Source: Paludibacterium purpuratum
Lineage (GTDB): Bacteria; Pseudomonadota; Gammaproteobacteria; Burkholderiales; Chromobacteriaceae
Assembly: GCF_004363805.1 (NCBI RefSeq)
Contig: NZ_SNZP01000021.1
Coordinates: 1 to 38,298, forward strand
Direction of reading: 5' to 3'
Length of the DNA stretch: 38,298 nt
This document shows, one piece after another, positions 8,335 to 21,303 of the stretch (its first letter is position 1; each line of letters starts with the position of its first letter). Under the pieces are notes generated by a model. The model had not been told where the DNA came from. It was given only the letters and a program-made list of their open reading frames with translations, and did no database searches. A program made the position numbers and the translations under genes.

Positions 8335-9408
8335 ATGACTCGCCCCATCCGCGTTGAGATCGATCTCTCCGCCATCAAACACAATTACCGTCAATCGCGC
8401 AACAAAGCCTTGGGTAGCCTTGCCTATGCCGTCATCAAGGCCAATGCCTACGGCCACGGCTCGCTGGAAGTTGCGCAAACCCTGGCCGACGAAGCCGACG
8501 GCTTCGCCATGCTGAATCTCGAAGACGCCCTGGCGCTGCGCAAGGCCGGCATCCGCCAACCGCTGACTCTGTTGGAAGGCCCGTTCGAGAAGCAGGAAAC
8601 CCTGCTGATGGCCGCCCACGGCATCGCCGGCGCCATCCATAGCGAACATCAACTCGCCTGGCTGGCGGACGGCCATTTCAAGCACGGCGCCTTCGACGCC
8701 TGGCTTAAGGTCAACAGCGGCATGAACCGCCTGGGATTCCAGCCGCGCCAAGTCCGCCTGGCCGCGCAACAACTGCGCAATATGCAAGACGTCACGCTCA
8801 GCACCGTGATGACCCACTTCGCCAGCGCCGACGACGAGCGCGGCGTGGCAGACCAATGGCAACGTTTCGAGCCGATCGCCCGCGAAACCGGCCTACCGAT
8901 CAGCGCCGCCAACTCCGCCGCGGTATTCCGCTACCCGCATACGCATTGCGAACGCATCCGACCGGGGATTACGCTCTACGGTTGCTCGCCGTTCGAAGGC
9001 CAGACCGGCCGCGATCTCGGGCTGATTCCGGCCATGACCCTGTCGGCCGACATCATTGCCGTGCAGCACCTGCAACCGGGCGATAACGTCGGCTATGGCT
9101 GCTGCTACACCGCCGACAAACCGATCCGGCTCGGCATCGTGGCCTGCGGCTATGCCGACGGCTATCCGCGCAGTGCGCCCAACGGCACGCCGGTCAGTAT
9201 CGGCGGCGTGCGATCGGGTACCGTCGGCCGCGTGTCGATGGACATGTTGGCGGTAGACCTGACGCACATCGAGCATGCCGGCATCGGTAGCCGTGTGGTG
9301 CTGTGGGGTGCGGAGGTGCCATTGGAAAACGTCGCCGCCTCGGTCGGCACGATCGCCTACGAATTGATGTGCGGCGTCACCCTGCGCGTCCCGAAGCTCT
9401 ATCGGTAA
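8335..9408 (+). CDS. alr: Alanine racemase (PLP-dependent)
   Basis: Interconverts L- and D-alanine, supplying D-alanine for peptidoglycan. At 357 residues it has the normal length. Lys35 in AVIKANAYGHG forms the Schiff base with pyridoxal phosphate, and Tyr254 in GDNVGYGCCY is the second catalytic base. HFASADD, RPGITLYG and the C-terminal TVGRVSMDMLAVDLT and YELMCGVTLRVPKLYR match the family throughout. The product could be the biosynthetic Alr or the catabolic DadX paralogue; no D-amino-acid dehydrogenase gene is adjacent, which favours alr. It ends against a bidirectional terminator shared with glmM. Confidence 0.95.
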   Translation: MTRPIRVEIDLSAIKHNYRQSRNKALGSLAYAVIKANAYGHGSLEVAQTLADEADGFAMLNLEDALALRKAGIRQPLTLLEGPFEKQETLLMAAHGIAGAIHSEHQLAWLADGHFKHGAFDAWLKVNSGMNRLGFQPRQVRLAAQQLRNMQDVTLSTVMTHFASADDERGVADQWQRFEPIARETGLPISAANSAAVFRYPHTHCERIRPGITLYGCSPFEGQTGRDLGLIPAMTLSADIIAVQHLQPGDNVGYGCCYTADKPIRLGIVACGYADGYPRSAPNGTPVSIGGVRSGTVGRVSMDMLAVDLTHIEHAGIGSRVVLWGAEVPLENVAASVGTIAYELMCGVTLRVPKLYR

Positions 9409-9419
9409 TGCTGCGCGCG

Positions 9420-9460
9420 AAGCAATGCGGCGCATCCGCGCCGCATTGCTTGCTATTTTC
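9420..9460. terminator. Terminator hairpin between convergent alr and glmM
   Basis: Perfect 14-bp stem (arms 9420-9433 and 9438-9451, loop ATCC). On the plus strand it is followed by GCTATTTTC, which fits termination of alr. The minus-strand side has no T-run, so its effect on glmM transcripts is probably mainly 3'-end protection. Confidence 0.8.
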
Positions 9461-10784
9461 CTTCAATCGCGCCGGCGATCGCTCGCGCCCATTTTTCGGC
9501 CAGATCGGCCGCGTCGGCTTCGACCATCACGCGCACGACCGGCTCGGTGCCGCTAGGACGCAGCACCACTCGGCCATGGCCATCCAATGCCCGCTCTGCC
9601 TGCTCTAGCATACTTTGTGCGGCCCGTTTCCAGTCCTGTCCGTTCAGACGAACATTGATCAACGTTTGCGGGAACGGCTGCCAATCGCCGCAGACGCAAG
9701 CCAGATCGGCCGACAACTCATGCAGACTGTCGAGCACCTGCAACGCGGAGATGATGCCGTCGCCAGTGCTATGCTTATCGAGGCATAGAATGTGGCCGGA
9801 CGCCTCGCCGCCCACTTGCCAGCCGTTGGCATGCAGCATTTCCAATACATAGCGGTCGCCGACCTTGGCGCGTCCGAACTCGACGCCCTGACGCTTCAAC
9901 GCCAGTTCCATGCCCATATTGGTCATGACGGTGCCGACGATGCCGCCCTTGAGCTCGCCACGCGCAACGCGCGCCTTGGCGATCACGTAAATCAACTGGT
10001 CGCCGTCGTACACCCGGCCATGGCGGTCGACCATCATCAGACGGTCGCCGTCGCCGTCGAGCGCGATGCCGTAATCCGCCTCGTGCTGCAGCACGGCGGC
10101 CTGCAGCGTCTTAGTATGGGTGGCGCCGACTTTGTCGTTGATGTTGTAACCGTTGGGATCGCCGCCGATGACGATGACCTCGGCGCCCAGCTCGTGGAAT
10201 ACCTTGGGAGCGATGTGGTAGGTGGCGCCGTGGGCACAGTCGACCACCAGCTTCAGCCCCTTCAGATTACGGTCGTTGGGGAAGCTGCTCTTGCAGAATT
10301 CGATATAGCGTTCAGCCGCGCCCTCGATGCGACGCGCACGTCCCAGGCCGGTGGACGGCTTGGTCTCCAGCGGTTCGTCCAGCATCGCCTCGATTTCCAG
10401 TTCGATCTTATCGTCGAGTTTGATGCCACCCTCGGCGAAAAATTTGATGCCGTTATCGTGGAAAGGGTTGTGCGATGCCGAAATCATCACCCCGGCCGAC
10501 AAGCGCAGCGCGCGCGTCAGGTAGGCGATGCCCGGCGTCGGCAGCGGACCGGTCAGCAGAACGTTGACGCCGGCCGCGGTAAAGCCGGCTTGCAGCGCGG
10601 CTTCCAGCATATAGCCGGAAATGCGCGTGTCCTTGCCGATCAGCACGGTCGGGTGCTGATCGCGATCATGATTGACCAATACGCGACCGGCGGCATAGCC
10701 CAGCTTGAGGACGAACTCGGGCGTGATCGGAAATTGTCCCACCTCGCCACGCACGCCATCGGTACCAAAATATTTACGAGACAT
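9453..10784 (-). CDS. glmM: Phosphoglucosamine mutase
   Basis: Converts glucosamine-6-phosphate to glucosamine-1-phosphate on the way to UDP-GlcNAc, feeding peptidoglycan and lipopolysaccharide. It has 443 residues, the usual length. It begins [12 protein letters not shown]. The phosphorylated serine is Ser102 in MISASHNP, the magnesium loop is DGDGDR near residue 245, the sugar-binding stretch is GGEASGH, and the phosphate-binding loop [12 protein letters not shown] lies near the C-terminus. Its ATG overlaps the folP stop by one base (TAATG), so the two are translationally coupled. The folP-glmM order downstream of ftsH is the classical arrangement in proteobacteria. Confidence 0.97.
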   Translation of the reverse strand: MSRKYFGTDGVRGEVGQFPITPEFVLKLGYAAGRVLVNHDRDQHPTVLIGKDTRISGYMLEAALQAGFTAAGVNVLLTGPLPTPGIAYLTRALRLSAGVMISASHNPFHDNGIKFFAEGGIKLDDKIELEIEAMLDEPLETKPSTGLGRARRIEGAAERYIEFCKSSFPNDRNLKGLKLVVDCAHGATYHIAPKVFHELGAEVIVIGGDPNGYNINDKVGATHTKTLQAAVLQHEADYGIALDGDGDRLMMVDRHGRVYDGDQLIYVIAKARVARGELKGGIVGTVMTNMGMELALKRQGVEFGRAKVGDRYVLEMLHANGWQVGGEASGHILCLDKHSTGDGIISALQVLDSLHELSADLACVCGDWQPFPQTLINVRLNGQDWKRAAQSMLEQAERALDGHGRVVLRPSGTEPVVRVMVEADAADLAEKWARAIAGAIEGK

Positions 10785-11632
10785 TAGTATCCATCCTGCT
10801 CTGTAGATGATTCTTGCAACGCCGCCAGCACCTGTAGCGCTTGGCGTGTCGCCTTGACGTCATGCACCCGGATCACCGCCGCACCGCGCCGCGCCGCCTC
10901 CAGCGCCGCGGCCACGCTGGCGCCAAGGCGCTCGGCGGCCACCTGTTCGCCGGTAATGGCGCCCAGCATCGACTTGCGCGACAGCCCCACCAATAGCGGG
11001 ACACCGGCGCGCGCCGCAATAGCCGGCAAGGCGGCCAGCAGCGCCAGATTGTGAGCCAGGGTCTTGCCGAAACCGAAACCCGGATCGGCCAGCAGCCGCT
11101 CGTGCGCGATACCCGCATCGAGGCACAGCGACACGCGGCGCCGCAAATAATCGCCGACCTCGGTCACGACGTCCTGGTAGCTTGGATCGTGCTGCATACT
11201 ATCGGGGTTGCCCTGCTTGTGCATCAGGCAGATTCCGGCCTGGCAATCGTGCATCAGTGCCAGGGCGCCCTGGTCTTCCAGCGCCGACACGTCGTTGATC
11301 AGATCGACGCCGATGGCCAACGCGGCGCGCATCACCTCGCTACGCCGAGTATCCAGCGATAAGGGCACCGGCGCGCCCGACAGCCGCTCGAGCACCGGCA
11401 GAACCCGATCCATCTCTTCCTGCGGGCTAACGAACGGGGCATTGGGGCGTGTCGACTCGCCGCCGATATCCAGTAAATCGGCCCCCTCCTCCAGTAGACG
11501 CTCTGCTTGCGCCAACGCGGCGTCGAGCGTGCGGTAGCGTCCACCGTCGGAAAACGAATCCGGCGTGACGTTGAGAATGCCCATCACCTGGGGGCGGGAC
11601 AGATCAAGTCGAAAACGGCCGCATTGCATCAT
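10784..11632 (-). CDS. folP: Dihydropteroate synthase
   Basis: Condenses p-aminobenzoate with dihydropterin pyrophosphate in folate synthesis; the sulfonamide target. It has 282 residues. The first signature is [14 protein letters not shown] near residues 18-31, the second is [11 protein letters not shown], and later come [27 protein letters not shown] and [10 protein letters not shown]. Two in-frame ATGs begin the frame (MMQCGRF), neither with a clear Shine-Dalgarno sequence. The start lies only about 12 bases after the ftsH terminator, leaving no space for its own promoter, so it may depend on readthrough or on a promoter inside ftsH. Confidence 0.96.
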   Translation of the reverse strand: MMQCGRFRLDLSRPQVMGILNVTPDSFSDGGRYRTLDAALAQAERLLEEGADLLDIGGESTRPNAPFVSPQEEMDRVLPVLERLSGAPVPLSLDTRRSEVMRAALAIGVDLINDVSALEDQGALALMHDCQAGICLMHKQGNPDSMQHDPSYQDVVTEVGDYLRRRVSLCLDAGIAHERLLADPGFGFGKTLAHNLALLAALPAIAARAGVPLLVGLSRKSMLGAITGEQVAAERLGASVAAALEAARRGAAVIRVHDVKATRQALQVLAALQESSTEQDGY

Positions 11633-11644
11633 GGTCGAGGTACA

Positions 11645-11676
11645 AATGGAAAGGCTGGCAGGAAAACCCGCCAGCC
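11645..11676 (-). terminator. Terminator after ftsH
   Basis: Ten-base-pair stem with one G-T pair (arms 11667-11676 and 11653-11662) and loop TTTT, followed on the minus strand by TTTCCATTTGT. The T-run is imperfect, so termination may be partial, letting some transcripts continue into folP-glmM. Confidence 0.7.
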
Positions 11677-11690
11677 GGTTGGATGAAGTA

Positions 11691-13580
<1,890 letters not shown>

Positions 13581-13765
13581 TAGCGCGGACTCCTCTGTGC
13601 CCTACTTGCTGGTTTCCGATTGATTCGGATTGTAACTCCCGGCGCGTCCGATGTCAGCGTAGACCCTGTCAGAAAGCCGCAGGTTCATCGCCACCGGGCT
13701 TTTGCCCGCATGCGGGCGCTTGCGCAAACATCACACGACATACCGGAAAAATACTCTGCTTTGGC

Positions 13766-13794
13766 ATATGGGGTTGGGGCAAGCAAATTGCAAG
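13766..13794 (-). promoter_or_regulatory. Predicted sigma-32 (heat-shock) promoter of ftsH
   Basis: On the minus strand: CTTGCAA (complement of 13788-13794), a 14-base spacer, then CCCCATAT (complement of 13766-13773). The RpoH consensus is CTTGAAA, 11-16 bases, CCCCATnT, so the -10 is perfect and the -35 differs at one base. ftsH is a known RpoH target in other proteobacteria. The predicted start point gives a leader of roughly 175 bases. Confidence 0.7.
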
Positions 13795-13843
13795 CACCGG
13801 TTCAATCTGGTTTCGTAGCGCACCGTTTGGGCTGCGGCGGCAA

Positions 13844-14461
13844 TCAGCGCCGCCCCTTGCCCAGCAGGTAAACCTCCGTCGAGCGATCACGCGACGCTTT
13901 CGGCTTGCGGGTCACCACCTCGGCGAACAGCTCGCGCATCGCCTTCATGTAGGCTTGGAACTCGCTACCCTGGAAGACCTTGACCAAGAAATGCCCCCCT
14001 GGCTTGAGATGATCGCGCGCAAATTCGAGCGCCAGTTCGTTCAGCAGAAAACTGCGCGCCTGGTCGATGCTGCTCATGCCCGAAATATTCGGCGCCATAT
14101 CGGAGATCACCAGATCGAGCTCGCGCCCACCCAACAGCGTGACGAACTGCGCGAGCACTTCGTCCTCGCGGAAGTCGCCCTGGATGAAATCCACCCCTGC
14201 CACCGGATCCATCGGCAAAATATCCAGCGCGAATACGCGCCCATGGTCGCCCACGATCCGTGCCGCCACTTGCGACCAACTACCCGGGGCGCTGCCCAGA
14301 TCGGCCAACACCGTACCCGCCCGTATCAACTTGTCCTTCTCGTTGATCTCAAGCAGTTTATACGCCGCGCGGGCTCGGTAGCCGTCTTTCTGTGCCATAT
14401 GCACATAGTGATCGTTGACATGTTCCTGCAACCAAGCGTTGCTGGATTTGCTTCGTTTCAT
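13844..14461 (-). CDS. rlmE: 23S rRNA (uridine-2'-O-)-methyltransferase
   Basis: Also called FtsJ/RrmJ. It methylates the 2'-OH of U2552 in the A loop of 23S rRNA late in large-subunit assembly. It has 205 residues. SAM-binding motif [11 protein letters not shown] is near 54-64. The catalytic K-D-K-E tetrad is recognisable as Lys in [11 protein letters not shown], Asp in [10 protein letters not shown], Lys in FLVKVFQG and Glu in [12 protein letters not shown]. It lies upstream of ftsH as in many proteobacteria and diverges from yhbY, another large-subunit assembly factor, with about 70 bases between. Confidence 0.96.
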   Translation of the reverse strand: MKRSKSSNAWLQEHVNDHYVHMAQKDGYRARAAYKLLEINEKDKLIRAGTVLADLGSAPGSWSQVAARIVGDHGRVFALDILPMDPVAGVDFIQGDFREDEVLAQFVTLLGGRELDLVISDMAPNISGMSSIDQARSFLLNELALEFARDHLKPGGHFLVKVFQGSEFQAYMKAMRELFAEVVTRKPKASRDRSTEVYLLGKGRR

Positions 14462-14491
14462 AACCGGATAACTCTTCCGCAGAGGTTCTTA

Positions 14492-14526
14492 ATTCTAGTA
14501 AAATCCCCTTTTAGTCAGGATTTTAC
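14492..14526. promoter_or_regulatory. Shared rlmE/yhbY promoter region with a 9-bp inverted repeat
   Basis: Two divergent -10-like hexamers lie side by side: TAGAAT on the minus strand (14492-14497, for rlmE) and TAAAAT on the plus strand (14499-14504, for yhbY). A perfect inverted repeat, GTAAAATCC (14498-14506) and GGATTTTAC (14518-14526), overlaps the second and ends six bases before the yhbY ATG. The AGGA most likely to serve as ribosome-binding site (14517-14520) is in its 3' arm. The -35 elements are weak. Confidence 0.45.
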
Positions 14527-14532
14527 CCACAC

Positions 14533-14859
14533 ATGAAAATCGAACTCGCCCCCTTTGAGCGCCAATATCTCAAGGGACTGGCCCATGGTATCGACCCGGT
14601 CGTGATGATCGGCAACCAGGGCCTATCCGAATCGGTGATGCGCGAAATCGCCGTCAACCTGGATGCTCACGAACTGATCAAGATCCGCGTCCTGGGCGAC
14701 GACCGCGATGTGCGCCTCGCCATGTACGAGCAGATCTGCGACGAGCTGGGTGCCGCACCGGTGCAGCATATCGGCAAACTGCTGGTCGTGTGGCGTCCGT
14801 CCGACAAGCAGCGCATCGTGCTGCCGAAAAGCAAGAAGGCGCTGAAAGCAGCGCCTTGA
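14533..14859 (+). CDS. yhbY: Ribosome assembly RNA-binding protein (CRM domain)
   Basis: A 108-residue, single-domain CRM protein that binds pre-50S particles. The CRM loop here reads MIGNQGLSESV where many members have GKxGLT. The preceding helix ERQYLKGLAHGIDPVV and the later HELIKIRVLG, and IGKLLVVWRPS near the C-terminus, are typical. The short basic tail (PKSKKALKAAP) fits RNA binding. It diverges from rlmE; both products act on the large subunit. A hairpin covers its probable ribosome-binding site, which might allow feedback by the protein itself (inference). Confidence 0.94.
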   Translation: MKIELAPFERQYLKGLAHGIDPVVMIGNQGLSESVMREIAVNLDAHELIKIRVLGDDRDVRLAMYEQICDELGAAPVQHIGKLLVVWRPSDKQRIVLPKSKKALKAAP

Positions 14860-14863
14860 TCCA

Positions 14864-14890
14864 CAAGGGGCCCCAAGGGGCCCTTTATCA
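14864..14890 (+). terminator. Terminator after yhbY
   Basis: GC-rich hairpin made of two AAGGGG/GGGCCC-type blocks (AAGGG near 14865 pairing with CCCTT near 14881), followed by TTATCATTT. It sits between the convergent yhbY and DUF4149 genes and may serve both. Confidence 0.55.
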
Positions 14891-15325
14891 TTTCCCGCCG
14901 TCCGCTTTCACCACGAACACCAGGCCCATCAGGCTCTGCAATAGATAGATCAGGCTGGAAATCGCGTGCCAGGTTCCGAAACCGCCGCCGAACAACCCCT
15001 CGGCGGCGTGGTTCATGTGCTGCTTGAGGTTGGCGATGATCGGCGATACGGCGAACTGATTGATCACCGTGCACACCAGCATGGCGAACACCAGCCAGAA
15101 CGCGGCGCTTTTCAGACCGCGCACCCCTTCGCGCCAAATGATGTGCACCAGCAGGAAGGTGCCGCACACGAGTCCGACCCAGGCGATCGACTGGAATAGC
15201 CGGCCGGCCACCATGCCGGCGGACGTGCGATCCAATAGGGCAAACAAGGCCGGCGTCACCAGAATGCCGATTGCCCACATGCCGCCGATCCAGAAGGTTT
15301 TGGCTACTGCCCTCAAGCCGTCCAT
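14888..15325 (-). CDS. DUF4149 (TMEM205-like) membrane protein
   Basis: A 145-residue protein with four predicted membrane segments: FWIGGMWAIGILVTPALFALL, LFQSIAWVGLVCGTFLLVHII, AAFWLVFAMLVCTVINQFAV and the C-terminal ISSLIYLLQSLMGLVFVVKA. The first segment with GxxWxxGxxxxPxLF and the central INQFAVSPIIANL are characteristic of DUF4149. Function unknown. A GGAGG five bases from the ATG supports the start. It follows greA by 13 bases and is almost certainly cotranscribed with it, an association I recall in other betaproteobacteria. Confidence 0.85.
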   Translation of the reverse strand: MDGLRAVAKTFWIGGMWAIGILVTPALFALLDRTSAGMVAGRLFQSIAWVGLVCGTFLLVHIIWREGVRGLKSAAFWLVFAMLVCTVINQFAVSPIIANLKQHMNHAAEGLFGGGFGTWHAISSLIYLLQSLMGLVFVVKADGGK

Positions 15326-15338
15326 GGCCGCCTCCGCG

Positions 15339-15815
15339 TCAAATGTACTTCACGTCCAGCACTTCATATTCGCGAACGCCGCCGGGCGCCATCACCTCGG
15401 CCACGTCACCGGCTTCCTTGCCGATCAAGGCACGGGCAATCGGCGAATTAACCGAAACCTTGGCGAGCTTGATGTCGGCTTCGTCGTCGCCGACGATTTG
15501 GTAGGCGACCTCGTCCTCGGTTTCCAGGTCCATCAACGCCACAGTGGCGCCAAACACGATACGGCCTTCGGCATCCAACAGCGTCGGATCGATGACCTGA
15601 GCATTCGATAGCTTGCTTTCCAGATCGGCGATACGGCCCTCGACGAATGCCTGGCGCTCCTTGGCGGCGTCGTATTCGGCATTCTCCGACAAGTCGCCGT
15701 GCGAACGCGCTTCTGCGATGGCCTCGATCACGGCGGGGCGCTCGATACTCTTCAGGCGTTGCAGCTCATCTTTCAGCATTTCAGCGCCGCGCACAGTCAG
15801 CGGGACTTTACTCAT
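15339..15815 (-). CDS. greA: Transcription elongation factor GreA
   Basis: Rescues backtracked RNA polymerase by stimulating transcript cleavage. It has 158 residues, standard length. The N-terminal coiled coil carries the acidic tip in [17 protein letters not shown] (Asp41 and Glu44), which reaches the polymerase active site through the secondary channel. The C-terminal FKBP-like domain begins near residue 80 and contains the conserved [28 protein letters not shown] eight bases upstream supports the ATG at 15815. It lies downstream of carB with a strong terminator between, so it probably has its own promoter in the short gap or depends on readthrough. Confidence 0.97.
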   Translation of the reverse strand: MSKVPLTVRGAEMLKDELQRLKSIERPAVIEAIAEARSHGDLSENAEYDAAKERQAFVEGRIADLESKLSNAQVIDPTLLDAEGRIVFGATVALMDLETEDEVAYQIVGDDEADIKLAKVSVNSPIARALIGKEAGDVAEVMAPGGVREYEVLDVKYI

Positions 15816-15849
15816 TCTTTACTCTCCAGCGGCGGAATGCCCGCCATCA

Positions 15850-15884
15850 TCAAAAACACAAGCCGCCGTACGGGACGGCGGCTT
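15850..15884 (-). terminator. Terminator after carB
   Basis: Ten-base-pair perfect stem AAGCCGCCGT/ACGGCGGCTT (arms 15875-15884 and 15860-15869), followed on the minus strand by GTGTTTTTGA. Clear rho-independent terminator between carB and greA. Confidence 0.85.
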
Positions 15885-15956
15885 GGCTTGCTTCACTTTT
15901 CACGACGATTGTAACGGCAAATCGTCCAGCGTTCAAAGCCCGACATCATGCCAGGG

Positions 15957-19181
<3,225 letters not shown>

Positions 19182-19213
19182 GGTTCACGCTCGTCGTTTT
19201 TTTGTCTGTTATG

Positions 19214-19864
19214 TCAACTCAGGCTCGCCAGTGCGAGCTTGGCGCCAAACCCGAGGAACAGGGTACCCACCCCGCCCTTGAGCAGCGCCGACAACCCCTG
19301 TCGGCGTCGGAAGGTTTGCGCAAGCCGAGTGCCGGTAAAAATCAGCGTCGACAGGTATAGCGCGCTGAAGCACTGCAAAATGGCGCCAAGCACCAGGAAG
19401 GTCAGCGCAGGATACGGATAGGCCGGATCGACGAACTGCACGAAAAACGACACAAAAAACAAGATGGCCTTGGGGTTCATCAGGCTGATGCCGAGCGAAC
19501 GAGTGAAAGGCCGGGACAGTGCCATGGCCGGCACCGTCGCCTCGGGCAGTTCCCGCCCTCGCATGCGCCAACCGCGCAGACCGCCACGCAGCATCATGAT
19601 GCCGAGCCAGGTCAGGTAGGCACCGCCGGCGTATTTGATGACCGCGAACAGCATCGGATTGGCCTTGAGTAGCCCGGCCGCGCCGGTGGCTGCCAGCGTC
19701 ATCAAGATCGAATCGCCGACGAAGATACCGCAGGCGCCGCGAAAGCCCTGCAGGATGCCGCGCTGGGCCGCGACCGAGAGCACATACAGCGAGTTCGGCC
19801 CCGGCAACAGCACGATCACGATCACGCCGATTACATAGGTTGTCAGGTCGGTAATCCCTAGCAT
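19214..19864 (-). CDS. leuE: LysE-family exporter, leucine efflux protein
   Basis: A 216-residue inner-membrane amino-acid exporter of the LysE/RhtB superfamily, very like E. coli LeuE: IVLLPGPNSLYVL near the start, GACGIFVGDSILM, LTWLGIMMLRGG, and SLMNPKAILFFVSFFVQFVD in the middle. About six membrane segments. LeuE exports leucine and some analogues in E. coli; the substrate here is inferred. AAGGAG six bases before the ATG at 19864 sets the start. It sits between carA (21-base gap) and carB (32-base gap), all on one strand, so it is part of the car operon. This gives an unusual coupling of an exporter with carbamoyl phosphate synthesis. Confidence 0.9.
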   Translation of the reverse strand: MLGITDLTTYVIGVIVIVLLPGPNSLYVLSVAAQRGILQGFRGACGIFVGDSILMTLAATGAAGLLKANPMLFAVIKYAGGAYLTWLGIMMLRGGLRGWRMRGRELPEATVPAMALSRPFTRSLGISLMNPKAILFFVSFFVQFVDPAYPYPALTFLVLGAILQCFSALYLSTLIFTGTRLAQTFRRRQGLSALLKGGVGTLFLGFGAKLALASLS

Positions 19865-19885
19865 CCGGTTCTCCTTATCGTGTCG

Positions 19886-21031
19886 TCAGGCGCGGGTACG
19901 GGCGCGCTGTTGATCGATGGCCACAGTGAAGCGGTCGAACAGATACGCCACGTCCTGCGGACCGGGACTTGCTTCAGGGTGACCCTGGAAACCGAAAGCC
20001 AGGCGGTCGGTCAGGCTGATGCCCTGTACCGTCCCATCGAACAGACTGCGATGCGTGACGCGCACATTGGCCGGCAGCGAGGCTTCGTCGACATCGAAAC
20101 CGTGGTTCTGGCTGGTGATCATCACCCGCCCGCTGTCGAGATCCTGCACCGGATGGTTGGCACCGTGGTGCCCGAATTTCATCTTACGGGTCGTGGCGCC
20201 GCAAGCCAACGCCAGCAGCTGATGCCCCAGGCAGATACCGAACAGCGGCATGCGCGCCGCAAGCAATTGGCGGATGGCTTGGATCGCGTAGTCGCAAGGC
20301 TCGGGGTCGCCCGGACCGTTGGACAGGAACACGCCGTCCGGCTTGAGCGCCAGGACCTCGTCGGCGGAGGTGGTGGCCGGCACCACGGTCAGCCGACAGC
20401 CGCGTTCGGTCAACATGCGCAGAATGTTGTGCTTAACGCCAAAATCGTAGGCCACCACATGGCGCGCGATATCGCGCCGCGCTACGTAACCCTGCCCTAG
20501 GCGCCATTCGCCTTCGTCCCATTCGTACGGCGTGTCGCAGCTGACGACTCGCGCCAGATCTTGGCCCGCCATCGAACCGAAAGCACGCGCCAGTTCGATT
20601 GCGCGCTCGGCGTCGATTTGGCCTGCCATGATAGCGCCGGACTGGGCGCCGCCCTCGCGCAGGATACGCGTCAATCGTCGGGTGTCGATGCCGCCAATCG
20701 CCACCACCTTGTGTTCGATCAGGTAGTCGGACAGCGATTGTCCGGCTCGGAAGTTGCTATGCAACAGCGGCACATCGCGAACGATGAGCCCAGATGCAAA
20801 AACGGCGCGAGATTCGTTGTCCTCCGAATTCGCGCCGACGTTTCCGATATGGGGATACGTCAAAGTGACAAGTTGCTTACAATATGACGGGTCGCTAAGG
20901 ATTTCCTGGTAGCCCGTGATGGAGGTATTGAATACCACCTCTCCGGCCGTCAGGCCTGTGGCGCCGATGGCGTGCCCTGAGAAAAGGCTGCCGTCGGCCA
21001 ATGCGAGAATCGCGGCGGTTGTTGCAGACAC
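19886..21031 (-). CDS. carA: Carbamoyl-phosphate synthase, small (glutaminase) subunit
   Basis: Hydrolyses glutamine and channels ammonia to CarB. It has 381 residues. The N-terminal CPSase small-chain domain includes [17 protein letters not shown] and [15 protein letters not shown]. The C-terminal class I amidotransferase domain has the nucleophile Cys267 in GICLGHQ, with His351 and Glu353 in QGHPEASPG completing the triad. The start is GTG at 21031 (MSATTAAIL) with AGGAG six bases upstream. It leads the carA-leuE-carB operon and is preceded by a long leader with two inverted repeats. Confidence 0.97.
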   Translation of the reverse strand: MSATTAAILALADGSLFSGHAIGATGLTAGEVVFNTSITGYQEILSDPSYCKQLVTLTYPHIGNVGANSEDNESRAVFASGLIVRDVPLLHSNFRAGQSLSDYLIEHKVVAIGGIDTRRLTRILREGGAQSGAIMAGQIDAERAIELARAFGSMAGQDLARVVSCDTPYEWDEGEWRLGQGYVARRDIARHVVAYDFGVKHNILRMLTERGCRLTVVPATTSADEVLALKPDGVFLSNGPGDPEPCDYAIQAIRQLLAARMPLFGICLGHQLLALACGATTRKMKFGHHGANHPVQDLDSGRVMITSQNHGFDVDEASLPANVRVTHRSLFDGTVQGISLTDRLAFGFQGHPEASPGPQDVAYLFDRFTVAIDQQRARTRA

Positions 21032-21051
21032 GGCTTGCTCCTGATACGAGT

Positions 21052-21123
21052 CTGTTTACGCGCTTTTTGGAGACCGTGCGTTGCGACGCGAACGCACGCT
21101 ACGCTCAAGGGGGTCGTAAACAG
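21052..21123 (-). ncRNA. Structured carA leader element (nested stem-loops)
   Basis: Outer stem CTGTTTACG/CGTAAACAG (9 bp, arms 21115-21123 and 21052-21060) encloses an inner stem GTGCGTT/AACGCAC (7 bp, arms 21091-21097 and 21076-21082). In the transcript the outer 3' arm ends some ten bases before the AGGAG of carA, so the fold could control ribosome access or termination. No match to a riboswitch class that I know. It is an element of the 5' leader, not a proven separate RNA. Confidence 0.4.
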
Positions 21124-21157
21124 GCTCTAAGTCTTTTTCTGATCGTCTGACATGAAT

Positions 21158-21188
21158 AACGGGACTGGCGCCACGCGCTCGTCCCGTT
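21158..21188 (-). repeat. First hairpin of the carA leader
   Basis: Eight-base-pair stem AACGGGAC/GTCCCGTT with a 15-base loop that contains the palindrome TGGCGCCA. It begins about nine bases after the predicted start of transcription. It lacks a T-run on the minus strand, so it is a poor terminator on its own. A tiny frame follows (ATG at 21153, MSDDQKKT, stop at 21127) without a ribosome-binding site. Confidence 0.5.
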
Positions 21189-21203
21189 TTGCCAAACCTA
21201 ATC

Positions 21204-21232
21204 ATCATATGGCTTTCGGCAGTTTCTGGCAA
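21204..21232 (-). promoter_or_regulatory. Predicted sigma-70 promoter of the carA-leuE-carB operon
   Basis: Minus strand TTGCCA (complement of 21227-21232), 17-base spacer, TATGAT (complement of 21204-21209). Five of six bases match consensus in the -10 and four of six in the -35. Predicted start near 21197 gives a leader of about 165 bases. The region is the only space between gspM and carA. Confidence 0.6.
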
Positions 21233-21303
21233 CCGTCAATTACATTTTTGCGACATAAAAATCAGCAAAGACGACCTTTGGCACGCCAACGGAGACGGTC
21301 TAC

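Noticed and set aside
21127-21153. Eight-codon frame MSDDQKKT as a carA leader peptide
   Set aside because: No ribosome-binding site and no arginine codons; kept only as a remark in the leader entry.
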